The notes: generated from the letters alone by a model not told the origin. A stretch of 64,000 nucleotides of DNA from UBA10649 sp963793105 (GCA_963793105.1 CAWBZB010000006.1:306358-370357), one strand, 5' to 3'; positions 25,860 through 35,598 are shown, numbered from the stretch's first letter. Made by a program: numbers and translations.

Positions 25860-26945
25860 CTACTGCTCCACCGTCGCCTCGGGCCCGAGCACCACCCGCA
25901 CGTCAACGACAGCCTCCGCTGCCGGGTCGACCCGCACCGCCGACTCGGGCAGGCCGAGAGCGCGCGCGGCTTCCCGTCCGGTCGCCAAGGCGACCTCAGA
26001 TCCGCCGGGGACCAGGACCGACGACTGACCTTCCGGCTGCTGCGACGGCTGATCCGCGATCACCCCGAACCCGGCCGACACCAGGTCGGCGCGGGCGGCG
26101 ACGGCAGCCCCCACCGGGGCACCGGCCCGCTGCAGCACCACCCTGGGCTGCCCTGCGTGCCCTGGGCGCAGGAGGGCACGGGGGAAGAGCTCCTGCACGA
26201 CCGGGGTCGTCGTGGACACGTCGGCGAGCGCGACGCGCTCCGAACCGCCGCGCACGTACGTCACCGGCAGGGGCGCGCGACGGACGTCCTGGCCCCGCAT
26301 CTCGCGCCCGACCAGGCCGAGCAGGTATGCGGCGTCCTCGTTCGTGACCGTGGTCCGTGCCATCGATCCCAGTCCGGTCAGCAGCCCGCCGATCGTCTGC
26401 TCGTCGTCCGGGAGCTCGATCAGCACCCGGTCCAGCACGAGCGGGAACGAGCCCGGATTCTCGGCGGCGTCCGGATCGACCCCCGAACCGGTCGCGTCGA
26501 TGAGGCCCGACCAGGCCAGCCGATCGAGGTCGACCACCGCATCCACCTGCACGCCGAGGAGGGTCTCGAGCGGCTGCTCCGCGGTCGTCGAACCGGTCGG
26601 GTCGGATGCCTGCTCCAGGCGCATCGCCGGAACCGTGGGCAGGAGCAGGTCGCGGGGCAGCAGGAGCTCGGAGACGAATCCGGTGTCCCCGCCCATTCCG
26701 AGGAGCACCGTGCTGACCGCCGAACGCTCCGCGTCGCGGACGACGACGAGCAGGGTGACCTGCCGCTGCTTCTCCAGGGGCAGGAGCTGCGGTGCCGGGG
26801 TGAAGACCGAGGCATCCTCGGGGGCGGCGGTCTGCATGCGGTCACGCGACAGGAGCAGCCCGGCGACCGCCGTGGCCACGATGACGACCCCGGCGACGAT
26901 CGCGGTGGTCCGCCAGGGGAAGGTCCGGTGCGAGTGCTCGCTCAC
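25860..26945 (-). CDS. LCP-like protein with LytR C-terminal domain (membrane-anchored)
   Basis: The 361-residue protein has one N-terminal membrane helix (TTAIVAGVVIVATAVAGLLL) and is mostly extracellular. The middle region (VTLLVVVRDAERSAVSTVLLGMG.. LLLPRDLLLPTV) looks like a divergent LytR-CpsA-Psr core. The C-terminal third (PRVVLQRAGAPVGAAVAARADLVSAGFGVIA..) fits the LytR_C domain, including its V-x-V-x-N/R-A start. LCP proteins attach anionic polymers to peptidoglycan, but here the catalytic Arg/Asp pattern is not clear, so activity is uncertain. The position between nadD and rsfS is conserved in Actinobacteria. GTG 26945 overlaps the nadD stop. Confidence 0.78.
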   Translation of the reverse strand: MSEHSHRTFPWRTTAIVAGVVIVATAVAGLLLSRDRMQTAAPEDASVFTPAPQLLPLEKQRQVTLLVVVRDAERSAVSTVLLGMGGDTGFVSELLLPRDLLLPTVPAMRLEQASDPTGSTTAEQPLETLLGVQVDAVVDLDRLAWSGLIDATGSGVDPDAAENPGSFPLVLDRVLIELPDDEQTIGGLLTGLGSMARTTVTNEDAAYLLGLVGREMRGQDVRRAPLPVTYVRGGSERVALADVSTTTPVVQELFPRALLRPGHAGQPRVVLQRAGAPVGAAVAARADLVSAGFGVIADQPSQQPEGQSSVLVPGGSEVALATGREAARALGLPESAVRVDPAAEAVVDVRVVLGPEATVEQ

Positions 26946-27568
26946 AGCGGCGGGGCGGCGCGAGCGCCTCGATAGAGGCCGTGCTTGGCGATGAGGTGGG
27001 CCACGCCCTCGGGGACCAGGTAGGTGATGGGCTGGCCATGGCGGACGCGCTCGCGGATGTCGGTCGACGAGATCGCCAGCGCCGGGATCTCGAGCAGGGA
27101 CACCTGCGACTGCGGCAGTCCGGGGTCGGCCAGGACGTGCCCTGGCCGGGTGACCCCGACGAGGTGCGCGGCGGACGTGATCCGGGCCGAGTCACGCCAG
27201 CTGAGGATGTCGGCCAGGGCGTCGGCACCAGTGATGAAGAACCACTCCACGGAGTCACGCGGGTGCTCCGCCGCGAACTCCAGGCGAAGGTCCTGCAGGG
27301 TGTCCACCGTGTACGTCGGGCCGTCACGGTCGATGTCGACCCGCGACACGTCGAATCGTGGGTCGGCGGCGGTCGCCACGACCACCATGAGGTAGCGGAG
27401 CTCGGCCGCGGCGCGATCGGCGGACTCCTTGTGCCAGGCCTGGCCGGTCGGGCTGAACACGACCGTGTCGAGATCGAATCGGTCGGCGACCTCAGAGGCC
27501 GCGACCAGATGGCCGATGTGGATCGGATCGAAGGACCCGCCCATCACCCCCACCCGACGGGTGGTCAT
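26942..27568 (-). CDS. nadD: Nicotinate-nucleotide adenylyltransferase
   Basis: The 208-residue enzyme shows the nucleotidyltransferase signatures GVMGGSFDPIHIGHL (phosphate-binding GxFDPxHxGH) and ISSTDIRERVRHG (the ISSTxIR motif). It transfers AMP from ATP to nicotinate mononucleotide, the penultimate step of NAD synthesis. DTLQDLRLE and FFITGADALADILSW are also family features. ATG 27568 is 7 bp after the stop of the small membrane-protein gene; downstream it overlaps the LytR_C gene by 4 bp. Confidence 0.97.
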   Translation of the reverse strand: MTTRRVGVMGGSFDPIHIGHLVAASEVADRFDLDTVVFSPTGQAWHKESADRAAAELRYLMVVVATAADPRFDVSRVDIDRDGPTYTVDTLQDLRLEFAAEHPRDSVEWFFITGADALADILSWRDSARITSAAHLVGVTRPGHVLADPGLPQSQVSLLEIPALAISSTDIRERVRHGQPITYLVPEGVAHLIAKHGLYRGARAAPPL

Positions 27569-27574
27569 GGCGGG

Positions 27575-27724
27575 TCAGTCGCCGACCTTGATCATCATCG
27601 TCACGATGAGCAGGGCGACCAGGGCCACGAAGGCGAAGGCGCCGAAGACGTACGGCGAGACCTGGCCCGACTCCGCCGCTGCCTCCTCGCTCGCGAGGAC
27701 GAGGGCGCTGCTGACGATCTCCAT
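27575..27724 (-). CDS. small single-span membrane protein (49 residues), unknown function
   Basis: The frame starts at ATG 27724 behind GGAGGAAT and ends with TGA 7 bp before nadD. The product has an acidic N-terminal segment (SEEAAAESGQVSP) and one membrane helix (YVFGAFAFVALVALLIVTMM), then KVGD. I recall similar tiny proteins in this proA-nadD interval of other Actinobacteria, so I think it is real, but no function is known to me. Size and topology would suit a regulator or assembly factor of a membrane complex; that is only inference. Confidence 0.72.
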   Translation of the reverse strand: MEIVSSALVLASEEAAAESGQVSPYVFGAFAFVALVALLIVTMMIKVGD

Positions 27725-27786
27725 GGCGATTCCTCCGGGCCGGGTGTCACGAACTCGGGGACACTCTAGTGCTCACCCGCGCCGAC

Positions 27787-29103
27787 TCAGGTGCGGATAT
27801 GGCCTTCTCCGGTCACGACATAGGTCGTCGTCGTCAGCTCGGCGAGGCCCATCGGACCGCGGGCATGCAGCTTCTGCGTCGAGATCCCGATCTCGGCCCC
27901 GAACCCGAATTCACCACCATCGGTGAAGCGGGTCGACGCGTTGACCATCACCGCCGCCGAGTCGACCCCCGCGACGAAACGGCTGATGGCCGCCTGGCTG
28001 TCGGACACGATCGCCTCGGTGTGCCCGGTCGACCATCGCCGGATGTGGTCGAGGGCCGCGTCGAGACTGTCGACGATGCCGGCGGCGATGTCGAGTGAGT
28101 AGTACTCGGTCGACCAGTCCTCGTCGGTCGCCTCGACGAACCCCACGCCCGTGCCCGATGCGTGCAGGGCGAAACGGTCATCGCCGTGGATCGTGACGCC
28201 GGCCTCGCGCAGCGCCTCCAGAGCCCGCGGGAGGAAGGCGTCGGCGATGTCCCGATGGACGAGCACCGTCTCGGCGGCGTTGCACACGCTCACCCGCTGG
28301 GCCTTGCTGTTGAGGAGGATCGCGACCGCCATGTCCACGTCGGCGTCCTTGTCGACGTAGACGTGGCAGTTGCCGACACCGGTCTCGATGACCGGCACGG
28401 TGGCGTTGTCGACCACATTCCGGATCAGGGACGCCCCACCACGGGGGATGACGACGTCGACGAGACCGCGAGCGGTGATCAGATGCGTGACCGATTCGTG
28501 CGTGTCGCCCGGGACCAGCTGGATCGCGTCCGGCGACAGTCCCGCCGCCTCCAGTGCAGCCCGCATGACCCGGACGAGGGCGGCGTTGGTGGCCGCGGCC
28601 GAGGACGAGCCGCGCAGCAGGGCCGCATTGCCGCTCTTCAGGCTCAGCCCGGCCGCATCCACCGTCACGTTCGGTCGAGCCTCGTAGATCATGGCGACGA
28701 CGCCCAGCGGGACGCGCACCTGGCGCACCTGAAGGCCGTTCGGCAGGGTGTAGCCGCGGATGACCTCCCCCACGGGGTCGGGCAGTGCCGCGACATCGCG
28801 CAGCGCCTGAGCGATCGCCGCGATTCGCTCGGCGGTCAGGGTCAGCCGGTCGACGATCGCGTCCGACGTGCCGCTGGCGCGTGCCCGCTCGACATCGGTG
28901 GCATTCGCCAGGACGATCGCGGGGGCGTCGGCATCCAGCGCGTCAGCGATGCCCAGCAGCGCCGCATCCTTCTGGTTGCGCGTGAGGCCACGCAGCTCGA
29001 CTGCCGCGGAACGGGCCGCGCGCGCAGCGGCGTGCACACTCTCCCGCACGTCCGGGCCCGTGGTGTCACCTTCGCTACGCGTGGAATGGAGCACGTCGGT
29101 CAT
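27787..29103 (-). CDS. proA: Gamma-glutamyl phosphate reductase
   Basis: This 438-residue enzyme of the aldehyde dehydrogenase fold reduces gamma-glutamyl phosphate to glutamate semialdehyde with NADPH, the second step of proline synthesis. Visible motifs are VPLGVVAMIYEARPNVTVDAA (cofactor loop), VIPRGGASLIRNV and the catalytic Cys in RVSVCNAAETVLV. FTDGGEFGFGAEIGISTQKLHARGP at the end is diagnostic. ATG 29103 fits known N-termini; the frame remains open further upstream but without similarity. proB lies upstream, separated by one small gene. Confidence 0.97.
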   Translation of the reverse strand: MTDVLHSTRSEGDTTGPDVRESVHAAARAARSAAVELRGLTRNQKDAALLGIADALDADAPAIVLANATDVERARASGTSDAIVDRLTLTAERIAAIAQALRDVAALPDPVGEVIRGYTLPNGLQVRQVRVPLGVVAMIYEARPNVTVDAAGLSLKSGNAALLRGSSSAAATNAALVRVMRAALEAAGLSPDAIQLVPGDTHESVTHLITARGLVDVVIPRGGASLIRNVVDNATVPVIETGVGNCHVYVDKDADVDMAVAILLNSKAQRVSVCNAAETVLVHRDIADAFLPRALEALREAGVTIHGDDRFALHASGTGVGFVEATDEDWSTEYYSLDIAAGIVDSLDAALDHIRRWSTGHTEAIVSDSQAAISRFVAGVDSAAVMVNASTRFTDGGEFGFGAEIGISTQKLHARGPMGLAELTTTTYVVTGEGHIRT

Positions 29104-29153
29104 GCCACGAGCGTACCGATCGCGCCAGCGGAATGAACGTGCAGACCGGCCGG

Positions 29154-29561
29154 TCAGAAGGGGATGACCAGCCCGGCGGCTACCAGCCCCGGCTGCTCGT
29201 GGACATACCGACCGCGCCTGTGGAAGGTCTCGCGATCGACGACCTCGACGCCGACCACCCGCCACGGGGGTAGCTGCGCCGAGGCGATGTGCTCGTCCCA
29301 CAGCAGCACCGCCATCCGCAGTGCCGCCGCCACGTCGGTGGCCTCCTCCCAGTACCGGACCTCCGCCCGGTCCTCGGCGTATCGCCCGGAGAGCAGGAAG
29401 GGATGCTCGTGGCTGAGACGCTCGAGCGCGTCCTTGATGACCTGTGACGGCACGGACGGCCCGGCGACAGTGAGCGTGATGTGCCACATCGACCGCACGT
29501 CCGGCCGGGAGTCGACGGCTTCGTCGGACGGAATCAGGCGCAGGGGCTCAGCAGCGTCCAT
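29154..29561 (-). CDS. conserved protein of unknown function between proB and proA
   Basis: I do not recognise this 135-residue protein by function. It has no signal peptide or membrane helix. Core segments are MWHITLTVAGPSVPSQVIKDAL, HPFLLSGRYAEDRAEVRYWEE and PPWRVVGVEVVDRETFHRRG, consistent with a small alpha/beta domain rich in Arg, His and Asp. It starts 32 bp downstream of the proB stop and lies 50 bp upstream of proA, so it is probably co-transcribed with proline genes. The spacing suggests a genuine gene rather than a chance frame. Confidence 0.75.
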   Translation of the reverse strand: MDAAEPLRLIPSDEAVDSRPDVRSMWHITLTVAGPSVPSQVIKDALERLSHEHPFLLSGRYAEDRAEVRYWEEATDVAAALRMAVLLWDEHIASAQLPPWRVVGVEVVDRETFHRRGRYVHEQPGLVAAGLVIPF

Positions 29562-29593
29562 GCTGGCACCCCTCGTGCGTCCGTCGTGCGCGG

Positions 29594-30724
29594 TCAGGTC
29601 GTCAGGATCACCAGGTCATCGCGGTGGATGACCTCGCGTTCGTAGGCGGGCCCGAGTTCACGCGCTAGCTCCCGAGTTGAGCGGCCGAGCAGCCCCGGCA
29701 ACTCCTGTGCATCAAAGTTGACCAAACCTCGGGCGATGATGTGGCCGTTTTCGTCCAATAGGTCCACCGGATCTCCGGCGACGAAGGTGCCTGCGATGCT
29801 GGTGATGCCCGCGGGAAGCAGCGAGAGCCGACGTTCCACGACCGCCGTCACCGCCCCCGGGTCCAGCGTGAGGCGCCCTCGCGGAGCGGTCGCATGGGCC
29901 AGCCAGAGCAGTCGCGAGGACGTTCTCGCGCCCGTCGGATGGAAGACCGTCCCGACATCGGCACCGGAGAGCGCACGCGCCACCTGGTCCGCTGATGCCA
30001 GCAGCACGGGGATGCCGGCCGCCGACGCGATGCCGGCCGCCTCGAGCTTGGTCGTCATGCCACCGAGCCCGACTCCGGCGCCGCCGGTCCCGCCCACGCG
30101 CACGCCTTCGAGGTCGGCGGGGCCGCGGACGTCGCTGATCAACGTCGCGCCGGGCCGGGCCGGGGGTCCGTCGAACAGCCCCTCGACATCGGACAGCAGC
30201 ACGAGCGCGTCCGCCTTCACCACATGCGCGACGAGGGCGGCCAGCCGGTCGTTGTCGCCGAACCGGATCTCGTCCGTGGCCACCGTGTCGTTCTCGTTGA
30301 CGATCGGGACGACCCCGAGCTCCAGCAGACGGAACAGCGTGCGCTGGGCATTGCGGTAGTGGCTGCGCCGGTTGACGTCGTCAGCGGTGACCAGGACCTG
30401 GCCGACGGTCAGCCCGTACGCCCCGAACGCGGCGCTGTACTGGGCCAGCAGCATCCCCTGTCCGACCGAGGCAGCCGCCTGCTGCGTCGCGAGGTCCCGA
30501 GGGCGGCGCGGCAGGCCCAGCGGAGGGAAGCCCGTGGCGATCGCGCCGCTGGAGACGAGGACGACCTGGTGACCGGACCTGCGGCGCTCGGCGATCTGTG
30601 CGACGAGGTCGTCGATGCGCCCGGTGTCCAGGCCGCCGCCCGGACTCGTGAGGGACGACGAGCCCACCTTGACGACGATGCGCGGAGCCCGGGCGATGCG
30701 TTCGCGAACGGGGTGTGACGTCAC
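29594..30724 (-). CDS. proB: Glutamate 5-kinase (with PUA domain)
   Basis: At 376 residues this is the two-domain form. The kinase domain has IVVKVGSSSLTSPGGG, VVLVSSGAIATG, IVNENDTVATDEIRFGDND and GVGLGGMTTKLEAA. A C-terminal PUA domain follows (about residues 280-370: GDPVDLLDENGHIIARGLVNF). It phosphorylates glutamate for proline synthesis and is usually inhibited by proline. GTG 30724 overlaps the obg stop (GTGA). The obg-proB-proA order is standard in Actinobacteria. Confidence 0.97.
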   Translation of the reverse strand: MTSHPVRERIARAPRIVVKVGSSSLTSPGGGLDTGRIDDLVAQIAERRRSGHQVVLVSSGAIATGFPPLGLPRRPRDLATQQAAASVGQGMLLAQYSAAFGAYGLTVGQVLVTADDVNRRSHYRNAQRTLFRLLELGVVPIVNENDTVATDEIRFGDNDRLAALVAHVVKADALVLLSDVEGLFDGPPARPGATLISDVRGPADLEGVRVGGTGGAGVGLGGMTTKLEAAGIASAAGIPVLLASADQVARALSGADVGTVFHPTGARTSSRLLWLAHATAPRGRLTLDPGAVTAVVERRLSLLPAGITSIAGTFVAGDPVDLLDENGHIIARGLVNFDAQELPGLLGRSTRELARELGPAYEREVIHRDDLVILTT

Positions 30725-32100
30725 CCGCCACCCCCGGGCAGTTCCTCGAACCTGGCATCGAGGCGCACGTCGGTGCCGCGGGGGCCGGCATCCGGCGCCT
30801 CACCGGCATGGATGGTGGGGTACCAGTCGAACACGACGGCGTCGTCGCCCCCGATCATCACGGTCGAGCCCGAGGTCGCCCCGAGCTCGATCAGCCGCTC
30901 CTCGACCCCCAGTCGGGCCAGGCGGTCGGCGAGGTAGCCCACGGCCTCGTCGTTGCCGAAGTCCGTCTGGCGCACCCACCGCTCGGGTCGGTCGCCACGC
31001 ACGCGGTAGCCGTCGTCCTCCTCGACGACGGTGAACCCGGTGTCGTCGACGGCCTTGGGCGAGATGACGACCCGTGCATTCTCGTCCGGTTCCGCGGCGG
31101 CGCGAGCCGCCACGACCCGCTCGGCCATGGCGAAGGACAGCTGGCGGAGGCCCTCGTGCGTGGCAGCCGAGATCTCGTAGACCGCCAGGCCCCGCGCCTC
31201 GAGGACCGGACGGACGAGCTCGGCGAGCACCCGCGCGTCCGGGACGTCGATCTTGTTGAGCGCGACGATCCGGGGCCGATCCGCGAGACCGCCGTACAGG
31301 GCGAGTTCGTTCTCCAGGGCGTCCAGGTCGTCGATCGGGTCCCGGCCGGGCTCCATGGTCGCGCAGTCCAGGACGTGGACGAGCACGCTGCATCGCTCGA
31401 CGTGCCTCAGGAACTCAAGTCCCAGGCCCTTGCCCTGGCTGGCACCGGGGATCAGCCCGGGCACGTCGGCGATGGTGTAGACGACCTCCCCCGCCGTCAC
31501 GACGCCCAGGTTCGGCACCAGCGTGGTGAAGGGGTAGTCGGCGATCTTCGGCCGGGCGGCCGACATGGCGGCGACGAGGCTGGACTTGCCCGCGCTCGGG
31601 AATCCGACGAGGGCGACGTCGGCCACGGTCTTGAGCTCGAGCACGACGTCGCGGTGCTCCCCGGGCTCCCCGAGGAGGGCGAACCCGGGCGCCCGTCGAC
31701 GAGGCGACGACAGCGCGGCGTTGCCCAGGCCCCCGCGGCCCCCACGAGCGACGACGAACGACGCTCCGGCCCCCACGAGGTCGGCCAGCACCTCGCCGCC
31801 GACGGTGGTGATAACGGTGCCACTGGGCACCCGCAGGACGATGTCGGAGGCCTCGGCGCCGTTGCGGTGCCCGCCCTGGCCGGGCTTGCCGTTGCCGGCC
31901 TTGCGGTGCGGTCCGTGGTGGAACTCCAGCAGGGTGGTCACCCCGGGGTCGACGACGGCGACGATGTCCCCGCCGCGGCCCCCGTTGCCGCCGTCGGGGC
32001 CGCCGAGCGGCTTGAACTTCTCGCGGAGGATGGAGGCGCAGCCGTTGCCGCCGTCGCCCCCCTGCACGTGCAGGACGACACGATCGACGAAGGTTGCCAT
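30721..32100 (-). CDS. obg: Obg/CgtA GTPase
   Basis: The 459-residue protein has the three Obg parts: the Gly-rich N-terminal OBG fold (VDRVVLHVQGGDGGNGCASILREKF..GGPDGGNGGRGG), the G domain (GFPSAGKSSL, DVPGLIPGA, LNKIDVP) and an actinobacterial C-terminal OCT domain (FTVVEEDDGYRVRGDRPERWV). It acts in 50S maturation and stress/ppGpp responses. ATG 32100 matches known N-termini (MATFVDRV); GAGAGG lies upstream. Palindrome P2 ends 21 nt upstream of the start. Confidence 0.97.
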   Translation of the reverse strand: MATFVDRVVLHVQGGDGGNGCASILREKFKPLGGPDGGNGGRGGDIVAVVDPGVTTLLEFHHGPHRKAGNGKPGQGGHRNGAEASDIVLRVPSGTVITTVGGEVLADLVGAGASFVVARGGRGGLGNAALSSPRRRAPGFALLGEPGEHRDVVLELKTVADVALVGFPSAGKSSLVAAMSAARPKIADYPFTTLVPNLGVVTAGEVVYTIADVPGLIPGASQGKGLGLEFLRHVERCSVLVHVLDCATMEPGRDPIDDLDALENELALYGGLADRPRIVALNKIDVPDARVLAELVRPVLEARGLAVYEISAATHEGLRQLSFAMAERVVAARAAAEPDENARVVISPKAVDDTGFTVVEEDDGYRVRGDRPERWVRQTDFGNDEAVGYLADRLARLGVEERLIELGATSGSTVMIGGDDAVVFDWYPTIHAGEAPDAGPRGTDVRLDARFEELPGGGG

Positions 32101-32120
32101 GGCGCCATCATCCTCTCTTC

Positions 32121-32182
32121 GCCGAGTGGCCACCTGTTGCGGTCACCGGCGGGGTATTCCCCGCAACAAGTGGCCACTCGGC
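32121..32182. repeat. palindromic repeat P2 (GAGTGGCCA family) between rpmA and obg
   Basis: Arms of 22 bp (32121-32142, 32161-32182) enclose an 18-base loop. The single non-complementary position reads as a U-G wobble pair in RNA made from the minus strand, the direction in which rpmA and obg are transcribed. The arms begin GCCGAGTGGCCACCTGTTGC. The loop is unlike that of P3 and P4. Confidence 0.88.
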
Positions 32183-32288
32183 GGGAAGGGGGGGAGGGAG
32201 GGAAGGGAGCGGAAACGCGAAGGAAGGGGGCGGAATGCGAGAGGCGGGCCCGAAGGCCCGCCCCTGCTGAGTCACTCTGGTGTCGGGA

Positions 32289-32543
32289 CTACTCGCCAGC
32301 GACGATGTTGACCACTCGGCGGCCGCGGTGGGTGCCGAACTGCACCTTGCCGGCGGCGAGGGCGAAGAGGGTGTCGTCGCCGCCTCGGCCGACGTTGTCA
32401 CCGGGGTGGAAGTGCGTGCCGCGCTGGCGCAGGATGATCTCGCCGGCATTGACAGCCTGGCCGCCGAAGCGCTTCACGCCAAGGCGCTGCGCGTTCGAGT
32501 CGCGACCGTTGCGGGTGCTGGATGCACCTTTCTTGTGTGCCAT
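32289..32543 (-). CDS. rpmA: 50S ribosomal protein L27
   Basis: L27 is recognised over its whole 84 residues: MAHKKGASSTRNGRDSNAQR, the GVKRFGGQAVNAGEIILRQRGT core and FHPGDNVGRGGDDTLFAL. Its N-terminal tail reaches the peptidyl transferase centre. No Firmicutes-type N-terminal pre-sequence is present, so it needs no processing. It follows rplU by 4 bp. Confidence 0.98.
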   Translation of the reverse strand: MAHKKGASSTRNGRDSNAQRLGVKRFGGQAVNAGEIILRQRGTHFHPGDNVGRGGDDTLFALAAGKVQFGTHRGRRVVNIVAGE

Positions 32544-32547
32544 CAGT

Positions 32548-32865
32548 TCACTTCCCGGGGGTGATGTCGGTGACCTTGACCGCGGTGAGCTCCTGGCGGT
32601 GGCCCTGGCGGCGGCGGTAGCCGGTCTTGTTCTTGTACTTCAGGATGTCGATCTTGGGGCCGCGATGATGATCGACGATCTCCGCGGTGCAGCTGGCCTT
32701 GGCCAGGACGGCGGGATCCGACGTGACGGCCTCGCCGTCAACCAGGAGCAGCACGGGCAGGGCCAGGGACGCGCCCGGCTCACCCGCCTGGCGATCCATC
32801 ACAACGACGTCGCCGACTGCGACCTTCTCTTGCCGGCCGCCGGCGCGAACGATGGCGTACACCAC
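32548..32865 (-). CDS. rplU: 50S ribosomal protein L21
   Basis: The 105-residue protein begins VYAIVRAGGRQEKVAVGDVV and contains KIDILKYKNKTGYRRRQGHRQ, the L21 signature that binds 23S rRNA. Two tandem GTG codons lie after AGGAG; the first has only a 3-nt spacing, the second a better one, so the true start may be one codon later. It heads the rplU-rpmA-(obg-proB) unit with a good promoter upstream and a leader of about 47 nt able to form a GC hairpin. Confidence 0.97.
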   Translation of the reverse strand: MVYAIVRAGGRQEKVAVGDVVVMDRQAGEPGASLALPVLLLVDGEAVTSDPAVLAKASCTAEIVDHHRGPKIDILKYKNKTGYRRRQGHRQELTAVKVTDITPGK

Positions 32866-32918
32866 TTACTCCTGTCATCTGGGGCGTGCCCGGGTAACGC
32901 CCGGAGGCACAAGGTCCA

Positions 32919-32948
32919 AGGATACGGATGACCCTCCCCAAGGGTCAA
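32919..32948 (-). promoter_or_regulatory. promoter of rplU-rpmA
   Basis: TTGACC (minus strand, 32943-32948) and TATCCT (32919-32924) with an 18-bp spacer are among the best-matching -35/-10 pairs in the window. The start would lie near 32912. The leader contains CCGGGCGTTACCCGGG, a possible hairpin; autogenous control by L21 is known elsewhere but unproven here. Confidence 0.7.
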
Positions 32949-32957
32949 ACCGGCCCC

Positions 32958-35407
32958 CTAGGCGGTCTGGTCGGTGGCCTCTGCCTCGAGGGCCTCCTCC
33001 ACGACCGATTCCTCGGTCACGGACTCCTCCGCGGCAGCCACCTCGAGGTCCGCGACGTCGACCGCGTCCTCGACCGGGGCCACGGCCGTCCTCGACCGGG
33101 GCGGCCGTCGTCGGGCTCATCGTGAGCCGCGAGCGCCCGGGCCGCCACGTCAGCCGGGTCGACCGCATTGGCCGGTCGGCGGTACTTGGGCGACGGCTCG
33201 GCGTGGTCGTGGTCGGCGTGCAGCGAGACGCGGATGCCGCGACCCGAGCAGTGGTCACAGGTCTCCGAGAACGACTCCAGCAGACCCGAGCCGATCCGCT
33301 TGCGGGTCATCTGCACGAGGCCCAGTGACGTGACCTCCGCCACCTGGTGCTTGGTGCGGTCCCGCCCGAGGCACTCGACGAGTCGTCGCAGCACGAGGTC
33401 GCGGTTGCTCTCCAGGACCATGTCGATGAAGTCCACGACGATGATCCCGCCGATGTCGCGCAGGCGCAGCTGCCGCACGATCTCCTCGGCCGCCTCCAGG
33501 TTGTTCCTGGTGACGGTCTGCTCGAGGTTGCCGCCCTGACCCGTGAACTTGCCGGTGTTGACGTCGACCACCGTCATCGCCTCAGTGCGGTCGATGACCA
33601 GGGAGCCGCCTGACGGCAGGTACACCTTGCGATCGAGCGCCTTCATCAGCTGCTCGTCGACCCGGTACTCGGTGAACAGGTCGCCCTTGCCGGTCCAGTG
33701 CTGCAGCCGCTCGGCCAGATCCGGGGCGACGGCGCCGATGTAGGCGCTCAGCGCGGTCCATGCCGTGTCGCCGGAGACGATCAGCGAGTTGACGTCCTCG
33801 TTGAAGATGTCGCGCACGACCTTGATGGCGAGGTCGGGCTCGCTGTACAGGAGGGTGGCCGGGGACGCCGACTTCGCGGCCGAGGTGATGTCATCCCACT
33901 GCGCGGTCAGGCGCGCGACGTCCTGCTCGAGCGCCTCCTCGGGCGCACCCTCGGCGGCCGTCCGGACGATCACGCCGGCGTCCTCGGGCATGACCCGCTT
34001 GAGGATCGACTTCAGCCGGCTGCGCTCGGTGTCCGGCAGCTTGCGGCTGATGCCGGTCATCGCACCCGAGGGCACGTAGACCAGGAACCGACCGGGCAGC
34101 GAGATCTGGCTGGTGAGGCGGGCACCCTTCTGGCCGACCGGGTCCTTCGTCACCTGGACGAGGACCGGATCGCCGGACTTCAGCGCGAACTCGATGCGCT
34201 TGGGCTGGCCCTCGAGTCCGGCCGCATCCCAGTTGACCTCGCCGGCGTACAGGACCGCGTTGCGACCGCGGCCGATGTCGACGAACGCCGCCTCCATGCT
34301 CGGCAGCACGTTCTGCACGCGCCCGAGGTAGACATTGCCGACCATCGACGACTGCGAGCCGCGCGTGACGTAGTGCTCGACGAGGACGTCGTCCTCGAGC
34401 ACCGCGATCTGGGTGCGGTCGCCCTTCTGCCGGACGGCCATGACCCGGTTGACGGACTCCCGCCGGGCCAGGAACTCGGCCTCGGTGAGGATGGGCGCGC
34501 GTCGACGGCCGGCCTCGCGGCCCTCGCGGCGGCGCTGCTTCTTGGCCTCCAGGCGTGTGGATCCGCGCAGGCTCGTGACGTCGTCACTGCCCCGGTCGCC
34601 GCCCTTGGATCGCGGCTCCCGGACGCGGACCACCGTGTTCGGCGGATCGTCCGGTGAGGACTCCAGCTCGCCGTCCGCGCCGCGACGGCGACGGCGGCGG
34701 CGGCGCTTGCCGGCCTGCCCCTCAGCGTCCTCGTCCTCGGCGCCGGCCGACTCCCCTTCCGGCTCCTGCTCGGTGCCGTTGGCCTCGTCGTCCTCGCCAG
34801 TGCGACGCTTGCGACCGCGACCACCGCGACGGCGACGGCGGCGGCGGGTGCCGTCCTCGCTCGCCTCGTCCTCGTCGAGGCCGGCGCCCGCCTCGGGAGC
34901 GGCCGGCGTCTCCTCTGCCTCCGGGGCCGCCGCGGCGGCCTTGCGGCGGGTGCGCTTCGCGGCCGGGGCGGCGGGGGCCTCCCCGCCCTCTGCCTCGGGC
35001 TCGGGCGCCTGGAAGACGGGGGCGACGAAGGCCGGTGCGGCCATGCGCGTGGGGGCTTCGGTCGTCCCCTCGGCGGCTGGCGCGGCGGCGGCCTTCTTGG
35101 TGGTCTTGCGGCTCGACTTCTTCGCCGGCTTGTCCTCGGTGGGGGCCTCGGCGGTGTCAGCCGGGGCAGCCGCCTTGGCCGCCGCGGTCTTCTTGGTCGT
35201 CTTCTTCGCGGCCTTGCGGGTGGACTTCTTGGCTGCCGGAGCGGCCTGGTCACCCGAGGCAGCCGCGTCGGCGCCGGGGCTCTGCTCGGCGGCCACCGCG
35301 GCGGGGGGTCCGGCGGGCCGGCTGGCGGCCCGGCGGCGCACCCGCTTGGCGGTCGCGGTCGTGCTCGTCGTGGCGTCAGGGGTAGTGGTGGTGTTCTCGT
35401 CGACCAT
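32958..35407 (-). CDS. rng: Ribonuclease E/G family protein, frame disturbed near the 3' end
   Basis: The N-terminal about 270 residues are a low-complexity, alternately Lys/Ala- and Glu/Arg-rich extension typical of actinobacterial RNase E/G. The core follows: S1 domain (SSMVGNVYLGRVQNVLPSMEAAFVDIG), RNase H-like part, DNase I-like catalytic part with the metal-binding Asp residues (VVDVNTGKF, IIVVDFIDM) and the Zn-link CDHC. It processes rRNA and degrades mRNA. Past HDEP the frame is wrong. Two extra bases (or one missing) between about 33075 and 33125 restore an acidic tail (VAPVEDAVDVADLEV through EATDQTA) ending at TAG 32958. ATG 35407 has AAGGAG upstream. Confidence 0.9.
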
Positions 35408-35598
35408 GTGGTCGGTCTCCTTAGCGGTGCAGCGACCGGCGGGAGCCGGGCCGTGCACACCTCTCGTGCGAGGAGTCGGGAGTTCCGCCCCTCGTCAAGC
35501 TCTGGGTACGGGGCGATCAGCGCGCATGGGGCGCGGTGGAAATCGCTCCGCCGGCGGCACTCCCTCATCGGATCCCGCCAGGTGCGGCGGGTGGTGTC

